Shown: piece by piece, positions 42,473-51,627 of the stretch
Layout of the letters: each line of letters begins with the position of its first letter
Numbering within the stretch: position 1 is the stretch's first letter
NCBI RefSeq assembly: GCF_030818905.1
Contig: NZ_JAUTAZ010000001.1
Span: 3,348,001 to 3,412,000 of the forward strand
Direction: 5' to 3'
DNA from: Microbacterium sp. SORGH_AS_0888
Lineage (GTDB): Bacteria > Actinomycetota > Actinomycetes > Actinomycetales > Microbacteriaceae
DNA: 64,000 nucleotides
The notes under the pieces: generated by a model
The model's input: only the letters and a program-made list of their open reading frames with translations
Told to the model about the DNA's origin: nothing
Database searches by the model: none
Made by a program: the position numbers and the translations under genes

Positions 42473-43437
42473 CGTACGTCCTCGCCGTGGACGTCGGCGG
42501 CACGAAGGTCGAGTCGGCGCTCGTCGGGCTCGACGGCCGCATCGTCCCGGGCACGCGGCGCCGTGCCGACACCGGAGCCCATGCCGCCCGCACTCCGGAC
42601 GCTCTCGGGGCCGCCGTCGAGCACGTCGTCGCAGCCACCGCGGCACTCGCCGACATCGAGGCCCTCGCGGGCGTGGGCATCGCGTCCGCCGGCCCGATCG
42701 ACGCGGCCGAGGGACGTGTCTCACCGCTGAACCTGCCGGCCGCGCAGGGGTACGCGATCGTCGACCACGTTCGTCGGATCACGGGCGTCGGCAGGGTCGA
42801 GCTGCAGCTCGACGGCGCGGCGATCGCCCGCGCCGAGCATCTGTTCGGCGCGGCGCGCGGCGTGCGTCACGCGCTGGTGATGGTCGTCTCGACCGGGGTG
42901 GGCGGCGGTCTGGTGGTCGATGGGCGCGTGCTGGCCGGCCGTACCGGGAACGCCGGTCACGTCGGCCAGATCATCGTCGATCGCGGCCGTCCGACGGCCG
43001 CCGCGGCGACCGTCGAGGGGCTCGCCTCGGGGCCCGCCACGGTCGCCTACGCGCGGTCGCTCGGCTGGCAGGGCGCGACCGGCGAGGACCTGGCTGCGGC
43101 ATGGGCGGCGGGGGATCCGCGTGCCATCGCCGCTGTCGAGCGGTCGGCGGACGCCGTCGGCGCGGGCATCGCGAGCGTCGCCGCCCTGCTCGACCTGGAC
43201 CTCGTCGTCGTGGGCGGCGGGTTCGCCGGTGTCAGTCCGGACTACGTCGAGCGCGTCCAGACCGCTGCGCGGGCCTACGCGGTGCCTTCGTTCGCGGCCG
43301 GGACACGTGTCGTCCGCGCCGCGCTCGGCGGCGAAGGCCCGCTGGTCGGAGCGGCGGCGACGATCCTGCCGGACGCGGGCGGAGCATGGACGGCGCCGGA
43401 AGGCGCCACTCCGTCGCCGCAGAACGGATCGCCGTGA
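42469..43437 (+). CDS. ROK-family sugar kinase-like protein without the zinc motif
   Basis: A 322-residue ROK protein. The phosphate-binding motif is AVDVGGTKVESALVGLDG (residues ~5-22), followed by GIASAGPIDAAEG and VSTGVGGGLVVDGRVLAGRTGNAGHVGQIIVD. ROK kinases normally continue with a CGCGRRGC-type zinc site; here the sequence goes on as RGRPTAAAATVEGLASGPA with no cysteines, so the zinc site is lost. The catalytic Asp expected just before the AAIARAE segment is present as LQLDGAAIARAEHLFG. The gene overlaps the fusion hydrolase by four bases. A sugar freed by the operon's enzymes would be phosphorylated here. Confidence 0.88.
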   Translation: MTYVLAVDVGGTKVESALVGLDGRIVPGTRRRADTGAHAARTPDALGAAVEHVVAATAALADIEALAGVGIASAGPIDAAEGRVSPLNLPAAQGYAIVDHVRRITGVGRVELQLDGAAIARAEHLFGAARGVRHALVMVVSTGVGGGLVVDGRVLAGRTGNAGHVGQIIVDRGRPTAAAATVEGLASGPATVAYARSLGWQGATGEDLAAAWAAGDPRAIAAVERSADAVGAGIASVAALLDLDLVVVGGGFAGVSPDYVERVQTAARAYAVPSFAAGTRVVRAALGGEGPLVGAAATILPDAGGAWTAPEGATPSPQNGSP

Positions 43438-43509
43438 TCGGTCTCCTCTTCTCCGTGCCTTCCTAGAAGGACAGAATGTCCCCACCCCCATATAGACAAG
43501 GACGTCGCC

Positions 43510-45087
43510 ATGACCATCGACAGCCCCTTCCCCGAGCCCGTCATCCCGGATGCGTCGCTGCAGGAGTTCATCTTCGCGGACCTCACGCCCGAGGATCTCA
43601 CGCGTACCGCGATCGTCGATGCCGACAGCGGTGAGACGCTCGACTACGGTGGACTCCTCGCGCGCGTGCACGCGGCGGCGCACGAGCTGCGAGAGCGGGG
43701 CGTGCGCGCCGGCGACGTGGTCGCGCTGCATGCGCCGAACTCGAGCGCCTTCGTCATCGCGTTCCACGCGATCGGCGCCGTCGGGGCGACCTCGACGACG
43801 GTGCCCGTGCTCGCCACCGCGGAGGACATCCGCCGTCAGCTCCGGGCGGCCCGGGCGGGGTTCCTGCTGACACATCCGGAGCTGCTCGTCGCGGCGACCG
43901 CGCCGGCGGAAGAAGCGGGGATCGCCGCGGACCGCGTCCTCGACGTCGGAAGGCTCGCCCACGCCCCGCAGGCGCAGCCCTCCGAGTGGCATGCTCCGAC
44001 GGCCGACGCTGTGCTGCCCTTCAGCTCGGGCACGACCGGACACCCCAAGGGCGTCCGGCTCACGCACCGCAACCTTGTCGCGAACGTCGCGCAGATCGAA
44101 GAGCGCATGGGCATCGGCCCCGACGACGTGATCATCGCGGTGCTCCCCTTCTTCCACATCTACGGCCTGACCGTCCTGGTCAACCTGGCGCTGCGCCGCC
44201 GAGCGACACTCGTGACGATGCCGAGGTTCGACCTCTCGCAGTTCCTCTCGCTCGTCGAGCGTCACCGCGCGACCTTCGTGTTCGTCGCGCCGCCGATCGC
44301 GCTCGCGCTGGCGAACCACCCGAGCGTGGATGAGGCCGACCTCTCGAGCCTTCGAGTCGTCTTCTCCGGTGCGGCCCCGCTCGACGCGGCGCTCAGCGCG
44401 CGGGTGGAGCGCCGGCTCGGGGTCACCGTGCGACAGGGATACGGCATGAGCGAGATGAGCCCCGTGTCCCACTTCGTGGGGGACGGTGAGGCGGTGCCGC
44501 ATGCGAGCGTCGGCAAGCCCGTCGGGGGGACCCGCAATCGCGTCATCGGCATCGACGGACGATCGATCGAGCGGCCGCAGGGCGGCATGAGCGAGGTCGG
44601 CGAGCTGCTGGTGGCGGGACCGAACGTCATGCGCGAGTACGTGAACGACCCCGAAGCGACGCGGGCGACGATCGACGACGACGGTTTCCTGCACACGGGA
44701 GACCTGGTGACGGTCGACGCGGACGGGAACGTCTACATCGTCGACCGGCTGAAGGAGCTCATCAAGTACAAGGGCTACCAGGTGCCGCCCGCCGAGCTGG
44801 AGGCCGTGCTCATCGATCATCCCGGCATCGCCGCTGCGGCCGTCGTCGGGGCGGCGGATGCCGAGGCGGGCGAGCTTCCGGTGGCCTTCGTCGTGCGGAC
44901 CGCGACGTCGGACGTCGACGCCGACCGGGTCATGGCGTACGTGGCTGAGCGTGTGAGCCCCTACAAGCGGATCCGCCGCGTGATCTTCTGCGAGTCGATC
45001 CCGACCTCCTCGGCCGGCAAGATCCTGCGGCGGGAGCTGCGTGCGCGGCTCGAAGCCGAAGGGGAAGAGGCCGGCTCGGCGGTATGA
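43510..45087 (+). CDS. Acyl-CoA ligase, 4-coumarate:CoA ligase-like
   Basis: A 525-residue ANL-superfamily enzyme. The phosphate loop is LPFSSGTTGHPKGVRLTHRN (residues ~175-195), A5 is RQGYGMSEMSPVSHF, A7 is GFLHTGDLVTVDADGNVYIVDR, the hinge LKELIKYKGYQVPP and the catalytic Lys in PTSSAGKILRREL. The order and the HTGDLV / KYKGYQV sequences fit 4CL-like ligases that activate aryl or medium-chain acids. Its stop codon lies inside a 35-base palindrome that precedes a tautomerase/TetR/thioesterase set. It is preceded by a 70-base gap after the sugar operon and has no obvious own terminator. Confidence 0.9.
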   Translation: MTIDSPFPEPVIPDASLQEFIFADLTPEDLTRTAIVDADSGETLDYGGLLARVHAAAHELRERGVRAGDVVALHAPNSSAFVIAFHAIGAVGATSTTVPVLATAEDIRRQLRAARAGFLLTHPELLVAATAPAEEAGIAADRVLDVGRLAHAPQAQPSEWHAPTADAVLPFSSGTTGHPKGVRLTHRNLVANVAQIEERMGIGPDDVIIAVLPFFHIYGLTVLVNLALRRRATLVTMPRFDLSQFLSLVERHRATFVFVAPPIALALANHPSVDEADLSSLRVVFSGAAPLDAALSARVERRLGVTVRQGYGMSEMSPVSHFVGDGEAVPHASVGKPVGGTRNRVIGIDGRSIERPQGGMSEVGELLVAGPNVMREYVNDPEATRATIDDDGFLHTGDLVTVDADGNVYIVDRLKELIKYKGYQVPPAELEAVLIDHPGIAAAAVVGAADAEAGELPVAFVVRTATSDVDADRVMAYVAERVSPYKRIRRVIFCESIPTSSAGKILRRELRARLEAEGEEAGSAV

Positions 45088-45116
45088 CGATCATCATAGT
45101 ATGATGACTGTCATAC
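45082..45116. promoter_or_regulatory. 35-base near-perfect palindrome, candidate TetR operator
   Basis: Two 17-base arms flank a single central G at 45099. The left arm GTATGACGATCATCATA and the right arm TATGATGACTGTCATAC pair at 15 of 17 positions. It overlaps the ligase stop and sits 21 bases before the tautomerase ATG. Such long dyads fit two TetR dimers; the TetR gene is two genes downstream. Confidence 0.75.
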
Positions 45117-45136
45117 CGATGGAGAGGGCCCCGCTC

Positions 45137-45571
45137 ATGCCGATGATCGATCTCTACGCCGCGGCCGGCACGTTCGCCGACCCCCACGCCGTCGCCAAGG
45201 CCGCCGCGGCCGCGGTCAAGGATGTCGAGGGGGTGCCCGACATCCCGATGTTCCGCAAGAACACCGCGGCCTTCGTCCACGAGCTTCCCGTCGGCGCGAT
45301 CTCCAATGTCGACGGCGACTCCGACTACGTGCGCGTGCAGGTCCTGACGAACTCCGGCGCCCTCGACCGTGACAAGCAGCAGGCGGTGGTGGCGCGGCTG
45401 ACGGCACTCGTGGCGGAGGCCGCGGGTGACCCGTCGCTGGCCGAACGTACCTGGGTGCTGCTCACCGAGGCGCCGGAGGGCGGCTGGGGGCTGTGGGGCC
45501 GAGCCCACACGAACGCCGAGCTCGTCGACGCCGCACGCGCCGAGATCACCCGGCTCTCGGCGGGCGCATGA
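45137..45571 (+). CDS. Tautomerase-superfamily protein (4-OT/MIF-like)
   Basis: A 144-residue protein starting MPMIDLYAAAGTFADPHAVA. Pro after the initiator Met is the catalytic base of tautomerase-superfamily enzymes, and the two repeats of the beta-alpha-beta unit are visible: residues 2-60 and YVRVQVLTNSGALDRDKQQA onward. Near the end EAPEGGWGLWGRAHTNAEL gives the second-repeat active-site region. ATG 45137 is preceded by GGAGAGG and placed so that Pro is residue 2. Natural substrate unknown. It is the first gene after the palindrome and is coupled (ATGA) to the TetR gene. Confidence 0.82.
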   Translation: MPMIDLYAAAGTFADPHAVAKAAAAAVKDVEGVPDIPMFRKNTAAFVHELPVGAISNVDGDSDYVRVQVLTNSGALDRDKQQAVVARLTALVAEAAGDPSLAERTWVLLTEAPEGGWGLWGRAHTNAELVDAARAEITRLSAGA

Positions 45572-46140
45572 CCGAGGTCCGCGAACGCATGACCGACGCC
45601 GCGGCGCTCCTGCTCGCGCGCGACGGCTACCAGGCGACATCCTTCAGCGCCGTGCTGGAGGAGTCCGGTGCGCCACGAGGGTCGATCTACCACCACTTCC
45701 CCGGGGGCAAGGACGAGCTCGTCTCCGCGGCGCTCGCGCATCAGGCCCGCCGCGTCATCGGAGGCCTCGACCATCTTGCGGGTCTCGATCCCGAGGAGGT
45801 CGTCACGCGCTTCGCCGGGTGGTGGCGCGCGGGGCTCGAGAGCACCGGCTTCGCCGTCGGCTGCTCCCTGGTCGCCGTGACGACCTCGGCCGGGCCGGGG
45901 GCGCTGCGCGACGAGGCGGGCGCCGCGTTCGCGCGGTGGATCGCGGCCCTGAGCGGGCTGTTCAGGCGGGCGGGCGTGGCGGCGGAGACGGCGACGTCCT
46001 TCGCGACCCAGGTGCTGGCGGCCATCGAGGGCGCCGTCGTGATGTCGCGTGCTCAGGGGTCGTTCACGGTCTTCGACACGGTGGTCGAGAGGTTGCGGCG
46101 CGATGCCGCACGGTTGCGGGAGGGGGACGGAGATGGCTGA
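45568..46140 (+). CDS. TetR/AcrR-family regulator (YxaF/LmrA-like)
   Basis: A 190-residue TetR protein. The HTH (residues ~8-55) has AALLLARDGYQATSFSAVLEESGAPRGSIYHHFPGGKDEL; GAPRGSIYHHFPGGKDEL is characteristic of the LmrA/YxaF group, followed by the WWRAGLESTGFAVGCSLVAVT segment of its C-domain. It overlaps the tautomerase gene by four bases and the thioesterase gene by eight, so it is the middle gene of an operon that it probably represses via the palindrome at 45082-45116. Confidence 0.88.
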   Translation: MTEVRERMTDAAALLLARDGYQATSFSAVLEESGAPRGSIYHHFPGGKDELVSAALAHQARRVIGGLDHLAGLDPEEVVTRFAGWWRAGLESTGFAVGCSLVAVTTSAGPGALRDEAGAAFARWIAALSGLFRRAGVAAETATSFATQVLAAIEGAVVMSRAQGSFTVFDTVVERLRRDAARLREGDGDG

Positions 46141-46612
46141 GAGCTCACGGATGCTCACCTGGTCGGACCCGCTGGAGACGTTCGAGCGGATCCGAAGCCT
46201 GAGCGGTCTGGAAGCGATGCAGGCGCTCCGCGACGGTCGCATCCCGCCGCCCCCGATCGCGGTGACGATGAACTTCACCGTGACCGAGGTCGAGCCCGGC
46301 CGCGTCGTCTTCCGCTGCACGCCCGGCCGGGAGCACTACAACCCGATCGGCGCCGTACACGGCGGGCTCGCGTGCACGCTTCTCGACACGGTGGTCGGGT
46401 GTGCGGCGCACACGACACTCGACGCGGGCCGGGGGTACACCTCGATCGAGCTCAGCGTGAAGTATCTGCGCCCGATCGTCGCCGGCGCGGAGCTGACCGC
46501 CGTCGGCGTCGTCACGAAGCCGGGGCGTCGCGTCGTCTTCGCCGACGGTACCGTGCAGGACGCCGAGGGAAGGCTCGTCGCGACGGCATCGAGCTCGCTG
46601 CTGGTCCTGTGA
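46133..46612 (+). CDS. PaaI-type hotdog thioesterase
   Basis: A 159-residue hotdog-fold protein. The core motif NPIGAVHGGLACTLLDTVVGCAAHTTL (residues ~69-95) carries the HGG..... D signature of the PaaI group, followed by YTSIELSVKYLRPIVAGAELTAVG and a final strand LVATASSSLLVL. Such enzymes cleave aryl- or acyl-CoA thioesters, which fits with the CoA ligase two genes upstream: ligase, tautomerase and thioesterase may treat the same aromatic acid. ATG 46133 overlaps the TetR gene by eight bases and is preceded by GGGGGACGGAG. Confidence 0.87.
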   Translation: MAESSRMLTWSDPLETFERIRSLSGLEAMQALRDGRIPPPPIAVTMNFTVTEVEPGRVVFRCTPGREHYNPIGAVHGGLACTLLDTVVGCAAHTTLDAGRGYTSIELSVKYLRPIVAGAELTAVGVVTKPGRRVVFADGTVQDAEGRLVATASSSLLVL

Positions 46613-46670
46613 ACGCAGGGCGATCGGTGAGCGGCTCGCTCGGGCGAAGGTCCGGGACCGGGCGTCGAGG

Positions 46671-47108
46671 TCAGCGCACCTTCTCGTAGCTGCCCTGCGC
46701 GACGGTGCGACGCACGGCGGCGGTGTGGGCGCGGCTCAGCGCGCTCCGGAACGCGCGGATGAGATCGACCGTGACGCCGAGCTCGACGGCGAGGGCTTCG
46801 ATGTTCCCCTGGTGCAGTGCCTCGGCGCGCTCGTACTCGCGGATGTCGATGAGTCGCTGCGCCGCCCACTCGTCGGCACGGCGCTCCTGCTTGCGGTTGA
46901 CCTGAGCAGAGGGGGAGGGCACATCGGCGAACACGGCGTGGGCGCACTCGTGCGCGAGGACGGATCGGTGCAGGCGCGTCGCCATCCCCCGTTGCAGCCG
47001 GATGAGCCCGAGGGAGTGGACGTACTCGCCGTCACGGTCGCGGGGGAGGTCCACGTACTCGACGGTGACCCCGAGGGCGTCGAGGGTCGTCCAGATGCCG
47101 TCGTCCAT
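46671..47108 (-). CDS. ImmA/IrrE-family metallopeptidase
   Basis: A 145-residue protein with the zinc-peptidase motif HECAHAVFAD (HExxH at residues ~53-57) and a downstream ERRADEWAAQRLI that supplies the third ligand. This is the DUF955 core. The family cleaves phage-type or stress repressors. The partner repressor is encoded directly upstream (47108-47506), one base overlapping, the same arrangement as ImmA/ImmR. The C-terminal ~60 residues (helical, VTVDLIRAFRSALSRAH) are typical. Likely function: cut the neighbouring XRE protein upon a signal. Confidence 0.86.
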   Translation of the reverse strand: MDDGIWTTLDALGVTVEYVDLPRDRDGEYVHSLGLIRLQRGMATRLHRSVLAHECAHAVFADVPSPSAQVNRKQERRADEWAAQRLIDIREYERAEALHQGNIEALAVELGVTVDLIRAFRSALSRAHTAAVRRTVAQGSYEKVR

Positions 47109-47506
47109 CAGCCCTTCCCGTCATCGCCGCCGCGGTCGCGGGACTTCTCCTTCGCGACCTTGGACTCATTGTGAGCGGTGGGTGCGACACCGAAGCGGCC
47201 CGGGAGCACCTCGCCGCGCTGCTGGGCGAGCACGTCGGCGCGGGTGAGGAGGTCGGACGCCTCGAGCCCGAGGGCGTTCGCGATGGCGTACAGGTCGTTG
47301 ACGTTCAGAACGACCCGTCTGCCCGTCTTGGAGTTCCCGCCGTCGAGGCGATCGGACATGTACTGCGAGGACTTGCCGATGAGCCGTCCCAGCCCCCGCG
47401 AGGAGAGGTCCCGCCTGCCCATCTCGGCCTTGATCTCGGAGACGAGGGCATCCGAGAGGCGCTGTGCGAAGTCGCTGTCCACGGAACCGAGTCTGCCCCA
47501 CTGCAT
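47108..47506 (-). CDS. XRE-family repressor paired with the ImmA-like peptidase
   Basis: A 132-residue HTH protein. The HTH (residues ~15-85) reads LSDALVSEIKAEMGRRDLSS, RGLGRLIGKSSQYMSDRLDG and VLNVNDLYAIANALGLEASDLL. A charged, disordered tail (KVAKEKSRDRGGDDGKG) follows. The tail could be the protease-sensitive part. Divergent from a second HTH gene at 47570, with a 63-base intergenic region containing AATATTGGTCAATGT, a possible operator. The gene pair resembles the regulatory core of an integrative element or prophage, but no integrase or phage gene is present here. Confidence 0.83.
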   Translation of the reverse strand: MQWGRLGSVDSDFAQRLSDALVSEIKAEMGRRDLSSRGLGRLIGKSSQYMSDRLDGGNSKTGRRVVLNVNDLYAIANALGLEASDLLTRADVLAQQRGEVLPGRFGVAPTAHNESKVAKEKSRDRGGDDGKG

Positions 47507-47569
47507 GAATATTGGTCAATGTGCAGGGAAAGGTTGACGGTGCGTGAGTGGTCATGCAGGATATGGCGC

Positions 47570-47839
47570 ATGGATGTTCATGCAGAGGGGGGTTCTGCGG
47601 AGAACGTTGCGTCGCAGTTCCTCGCTGCGGAGCTCCGGTCCGAGCTGATTCGCCGGAAGCGCGCCATCGGCGAAGCGGCCGAGGTGCTCGAGATCACCAC
47701 GGCGACGATGGCCCGGCGACTGAGCGGCGAGACGCCGCTCACCGTCGTCGACGTCGTCGCGCTGTGCCGCTGGCTCGACGTCGAGCCGGCGGAGCTCATG
47801 AAGCGCGCGGAACGGCAGGCGACCGCCGTCGCGTCGTGA
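47570..47839 (+). CDS. Small XRE-type HTH protein divergent from the ImmA/XRE pair
   Basis: An 89-residue protein from ATG 47570. It is mostly one HTH domain: LAAELRSELIRRKRAIGEAA, EVLEITTATMARRLSGETPL and TVVDVVALCRWLDVEPAELM. It resembles Cro-like partners. It is divergent from the XRE repressor, and the two genes share a promoter region of 63 bases. It could be the first early gene kept silent by that repressor, or an antagonist of it. No other early-type gene follows; the next gene is the levanase. Confidence 0.72.
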   Translation: MDVHAEGGSAENVASQFLAAELRSELIRRKRAIGEAAEVLEITTATMARRLSGETPLTVVDVVALCRWLDVEPAELMKRAERQATAVAS

Positions 47840-48002
47840 GCGGAGTGCGAGATCGATGAGGGCGCACCAGCCGTCATCGTGATCGGTGCCGTGTGCGGAA
47901 CGGCGAGAGGGTGGGCGTCGCGTCCGCAGGCCCGATTGACACCGATGTCAGAGAGATGCCGAGTCCCACGAAGACGCAGGGCCGGCAGTGAGGAGAGAAC
48001 GA

Positions 48003-50915
48003 ATGGCACCCGAAGCCGTCCGGAGGCGACCAGGCGTCGCGCGCGCAGTGATCGGCGGGGCGCTCTGCGCCGCCCTCGTGCTCGGCGGGTCGGTCGCGGC
48101 GATCGCCGACGAGACGCCGCCGGGCGACCAGCGGTATCGGCCGCTGACGCACTACACGCCCGAGAAGAACTGGATGAACGACCCGAACGGGATGGTCCTC
48201 GTCGACGACACGTACCACCTCTTCTACCAGCACAACCCGGAGGGCACGCGCTGGGGCAACATGAGCTGGGGCCACGCGACCTCGACGGACCTGCTGCACT
48301 GGCAGGAACAGCCGCTGGCCATCCCTCAGACGTTCAACGGCGACGGCCAGTCGATAGAGGACATCTTCTCCGGCTCGATCGTCGTCGACGAGACCAGCTC
48401 AGCAGGATTCGGCCCCGCCGGGTCCCGCCCGCTCGTGGCGATCTACACGTCCGCCTACACCCCGCAGCATCCGCAGCTGCCCGGCATCCAAGCGTAGTCG
48501 CTCGCCTACAGCCTCGACGACGGGCAGACCTGGACCAAGTACACCGGCAACCCCGTGCTCGATCGCGGCTCCGACAACTTCCGTGACCCGAAGGTGTTCC
48601 GGTACGACGGCCCGGCCGGCGCCTACTGGGTCATGACCACGGTCGAGGCGGTCCAGCACAAGGTCATCCTGTACAAGAGCACCGATCTGAAGAGCTGGAC
48701 GCACCTGTCCGACTTCGGGCCCGCCAACTCCACCGGCGGCGTCTGGGAGTGCCCCGACCTGTTCGAGCTCCCCGTCGACGGCGATCCCGCGAACACCAAG
48801 TGGGTCATGGTCGTCAACCTCAACCCGGGCGGGGTCAACGGCGGAAGCGGCGGACAGTACTTCGTCGGCGACTTCGACGGCGTCACCTTCACCTCCGAGA
48901 CCACGGATGCCGCGACCGACGCGCCGGCCGGAACCGTCTTCGCGGGCTTCGACGCCGGGACCTACGAGGGGTGGACGGTCGCGAACGAGCCGGGAAACGT
49001 GGCGAACGGACCGTGGGGGAGCGCACCCGCGTCGGGCGCCCTGGACGGGCAGAGCGAGGTCACCGGCTTCCTCGGCGCCGGGCTCGTGAACGGGTTCCTC
49101 GACCACGACTGGCCCATCGGGACCCTCGAGTCGCCCTCGTTCACGATCGAGGACGACTACATCAACCTGCTCGTCGGCGGCGGCGACCACCCCTACGTCG
49201 CGGGGACACAGCTCGGCAACACGCCGCCCTCCGGGCGCACGCTCTTCGACTTCGAGGCGCCGGGGACCCTCGTGGACGCCGGCTGGCAGCTCACGGGCGA
49301 CTTCGCCACGGAGCCATGGCGCAACCCGTCCACGGACGGCGGCGACTTCATGCTCGGCGACCGCCTCCTCAACACCTTCGCCGGCGGCCCGCGCGGCGAC
49401 GAGAACGTCGGCGCCCTGACCTCGCCGGAGTTCACGATCGACGGCGACCACCTCTCGTTCCTCATCTCGGGCGGTGCGCGCACGGACGGCACCCTGCAGG
49501 CCGAGCTGCTGGTCGACGGACAGCCGGTGCGCACGCAGACCGGCAAGGACGAGGGCGCGATGGACTGGGTCAGCTGGGACGTCTCGGACATCGAGGGACG
49601 CCAGGCGCGGTTCCGTGTCGTCGACCAGGCCACCGGCGGCTGGGGTGCGCTCGCGGTCGACCACATCGTCCTGGGCGATGAGGCCGCCCGGCCCCGATCC
49701 ACGGAGACGAGCGTGAGCCTGATCGTCGACGACGAGGTGGTCCGCTCCGCCACCGGCTCGGACAGCGAACACCTGGACTGGGCATCCTGGAACGTCACGG
49801 AGTTCGAGGGGCGGCAGGCCCGCATCCGCATCGCCGACAACAACCGCGGCGGGTGGGGACACATCCTCGCCGACCAGATCACGTTCTCCGACACTCCCGT
49901 GCGCACGGCGCTGGAGGGGTACGACTGGCTCGACTGGGGACGCGACTACTACGCCGCCGTCTCGTACTTCGGAACGCCATCGGGCTCTCGAGTCATGCAG
50001 GGCTGGATGAACAACTGGGACTACGCGAACGACATCCCGACCTCGACCTGGCGCAGCTCCATGTCGCTGCCGCGCGAGGTGACCCTCGTCAGCACGGCTG
50101 ACGGGCCTCGCCTGCGCCAGCGCGTGGTGCCTCAGCTGGACGCTCAGCTCGAGCATGCCGCGGCGGAGACCCGCGCGGCGGTCGCCCTCGACGGCGACGT
50201 GGACCTCGGGCTGGCCGGGGATGTCGTGAAGATCGAGGCGGTCCTCCGCCCCGGCACCGCGAGCCAGGCGGGCATCACCGTCTTCGGCGACGCCACCTCG
50301 GGGACGCGCATCGGCTACGACGCCGACACGGAGCGCGTCTTCATCGACCGGCGTGCCTCGGGCGACGTGGGCTTCCACCCGGCTTTCGCATCGATCGACG
50401 AGGCGCCGACGACGCTGCGGCCCGACGGCACGATCGCTCTCGAGCTCTATCTCGACCGCGCATCGGTCGAGCTGTTCACCGAGGACGGACGGCTGACGAT
50501 CACGGACCAGGTCTTCCCGAACGGGGGAGCGGACGCCATCACCGCATGGGCGACGGGCGGAAGCGCCACGCTCGAGAGCATCACGGTGACCCCATTGACC
50601 CCGACCATGTGGAAGGTGCCGGCGGTGCCGACACTGGATGTCGAAGCCACGACCTCTCCGCGCTGCATGGCCGGCAAGGTCACCGTCACGGCGCAGGTGC
50701 ACAACCGCGACACGGCGCCGGTCACGGTGTCGCTGACGACTCCCTACGGAGCCCGGTCCGTGACCGTCGACCCGGGCAAGACGACCTCGGCCGCCTTCAC
50801 GACCCGCCTGCGGTCGATCCCCGCGGGAGAGATGCCGGTGGTCACGACCGCCCAGATCGACGGGCAACCGGTCACGGTCGCCTCCACCGCGCCGATCGAT
50901 GCGCGCAGCTGCTGA
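48003..50915 (+). pseudogene. Secreted GH32 levanase/fructanase interrupted by an amber codon
   Basis: The frame from ATG 48003 (AGGAGAG upstream) is open to 50915 except for one TAG at 48495-48497. A CAG would give GIQAQSLAYSLDDG, as in homologs. Parts: signal peptide (~1-38); GH32 propeller start with nucleophile Asp in NWMNDPNGMVLVD (~60); after the TAG, the FRDPKVF (RDP) and WECPDLFEL (EC acid/base) motifs; two inserted beta domains around residues 310-640 (GFDAGTYEGWTVAN and the paired LVDGQPVRTQTGKDEGAMDW / LIVDDEVVRSATGSDSEHLDW); then the GH32 C-domain; then an Ig-like end domain (CMAGKVTVTAQVHNRDTAPVTV). Total 970 residues without the stop. Intact enzyme would cut fructans outside the cell. 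True mutation or base-call error cannot be separated here. Confidence 0.82.
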
Positions 50916-51000
50916 TTCCCCTCCCGCACGACACGGCCGGACCGTCCGGTCGTCCCTGCACCGGCGGTCGTTCGGCCCCGGAGAAAGAAAGGCACGAAGA

Positions 51001-51627
51001 ATGAAGAAGTCAGAGATCGCGGTCCGCGCATCGGTCGCCGCTCTCGGCGGGCTCCTGCTCGCGGGCGTCGCGGGCGCGGCGTTCGCCGCCGAGGATTCCC
51101 ACGGCGACGAGGACATCGACGTCACCGTGGACATCGCGGACGAGGCCGGGGCGCTCACCCTGAGCGTGGCGGGGACGACGGCCGGGCTCACGGAGAACGG
51201 GTCCACGACCGCCTACCGCCAGTTCACCGGGCAGCTGCCGGAAGTGACCGTCAACGACACACGGTCGGCAAGCCAGGTCGGTGCGAACCGCTACTGGTAC
51301 GTGCTCGGGCAGGCCTCCGATTTCTCCGACGGCACCCACACGATCCCCGCGGCCAATCTCGGATGGACGCCGCAGCTCGTCGTGACCGATGTGGACGGCT
51401 TCGTCGCCGAGGGACCGGAGGTCGGAACCGCGCTGGACGGCACCCCGGATGTCGGTCTCGTCGACAAGGAGCTGCTGTTCACCGTCACCGAGGACTCGGC
51501 TGCCGTGAACGAGAACCAGACCGCCTGGTCCGCGCAGGCCGCGCTGAACCTCAAGACCACCTGGGCGCAGGCGCCGGGCAGCTACAGCTCGACCCTCACG
51601 CTGTCGCTGTGGGAGAACGACCTCTGA
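51001..51627 (+). CDS. WxL-like secreted surface protein
   Basis: A 208-residue protein with signal peptide (MKKSEIAVRASVAALGGLLL, cleavage near AFAAED). The mature protein is all-beta and Thr/Val-rich. It contains short aromatic patches like NRYWYVLGQASDF, the Gly-Trp patch NLGWTPQLVVT, and a C-terminal stretch TWAQAPGSYSSTLTLSLWEN that resembles the end of WxL domains, which bind peptidoglycan non-covalently. The next gene encodes a DUF916-like protein, the known partner of WxL proteins in Firmicutes, so the assignment rests largely on this context. ATG 51001 follows GAAAGAAAGG. Confidence 0.68.
   Translation: MKKSEIAVRASVAALGGLLLAGVAGAAFAAEDSHGDEDIDVTVDIADEAGALTLSVAGTTAGLTENGSTTAYRQFTGQLPEVTVNDTRSASQVGANRYWYVLGQASDFSDGTHTIPAANLGWTPQLVVTDVDGFVAEGPEVGTALDGTPDVGLVDKELLFTVTEDSAAVNENQTAWSAQAALNLKTTWAQAPGSYSSTLTLSLWENDL

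Noticed and set aside
39743..42724. 850-codon open frame opposite the S15/beta-lactamase fusion gene
   Set aside because: Codon-bias shadow; the plus strand carries two complete sets of catalytic motifs and proper operon overlaps.
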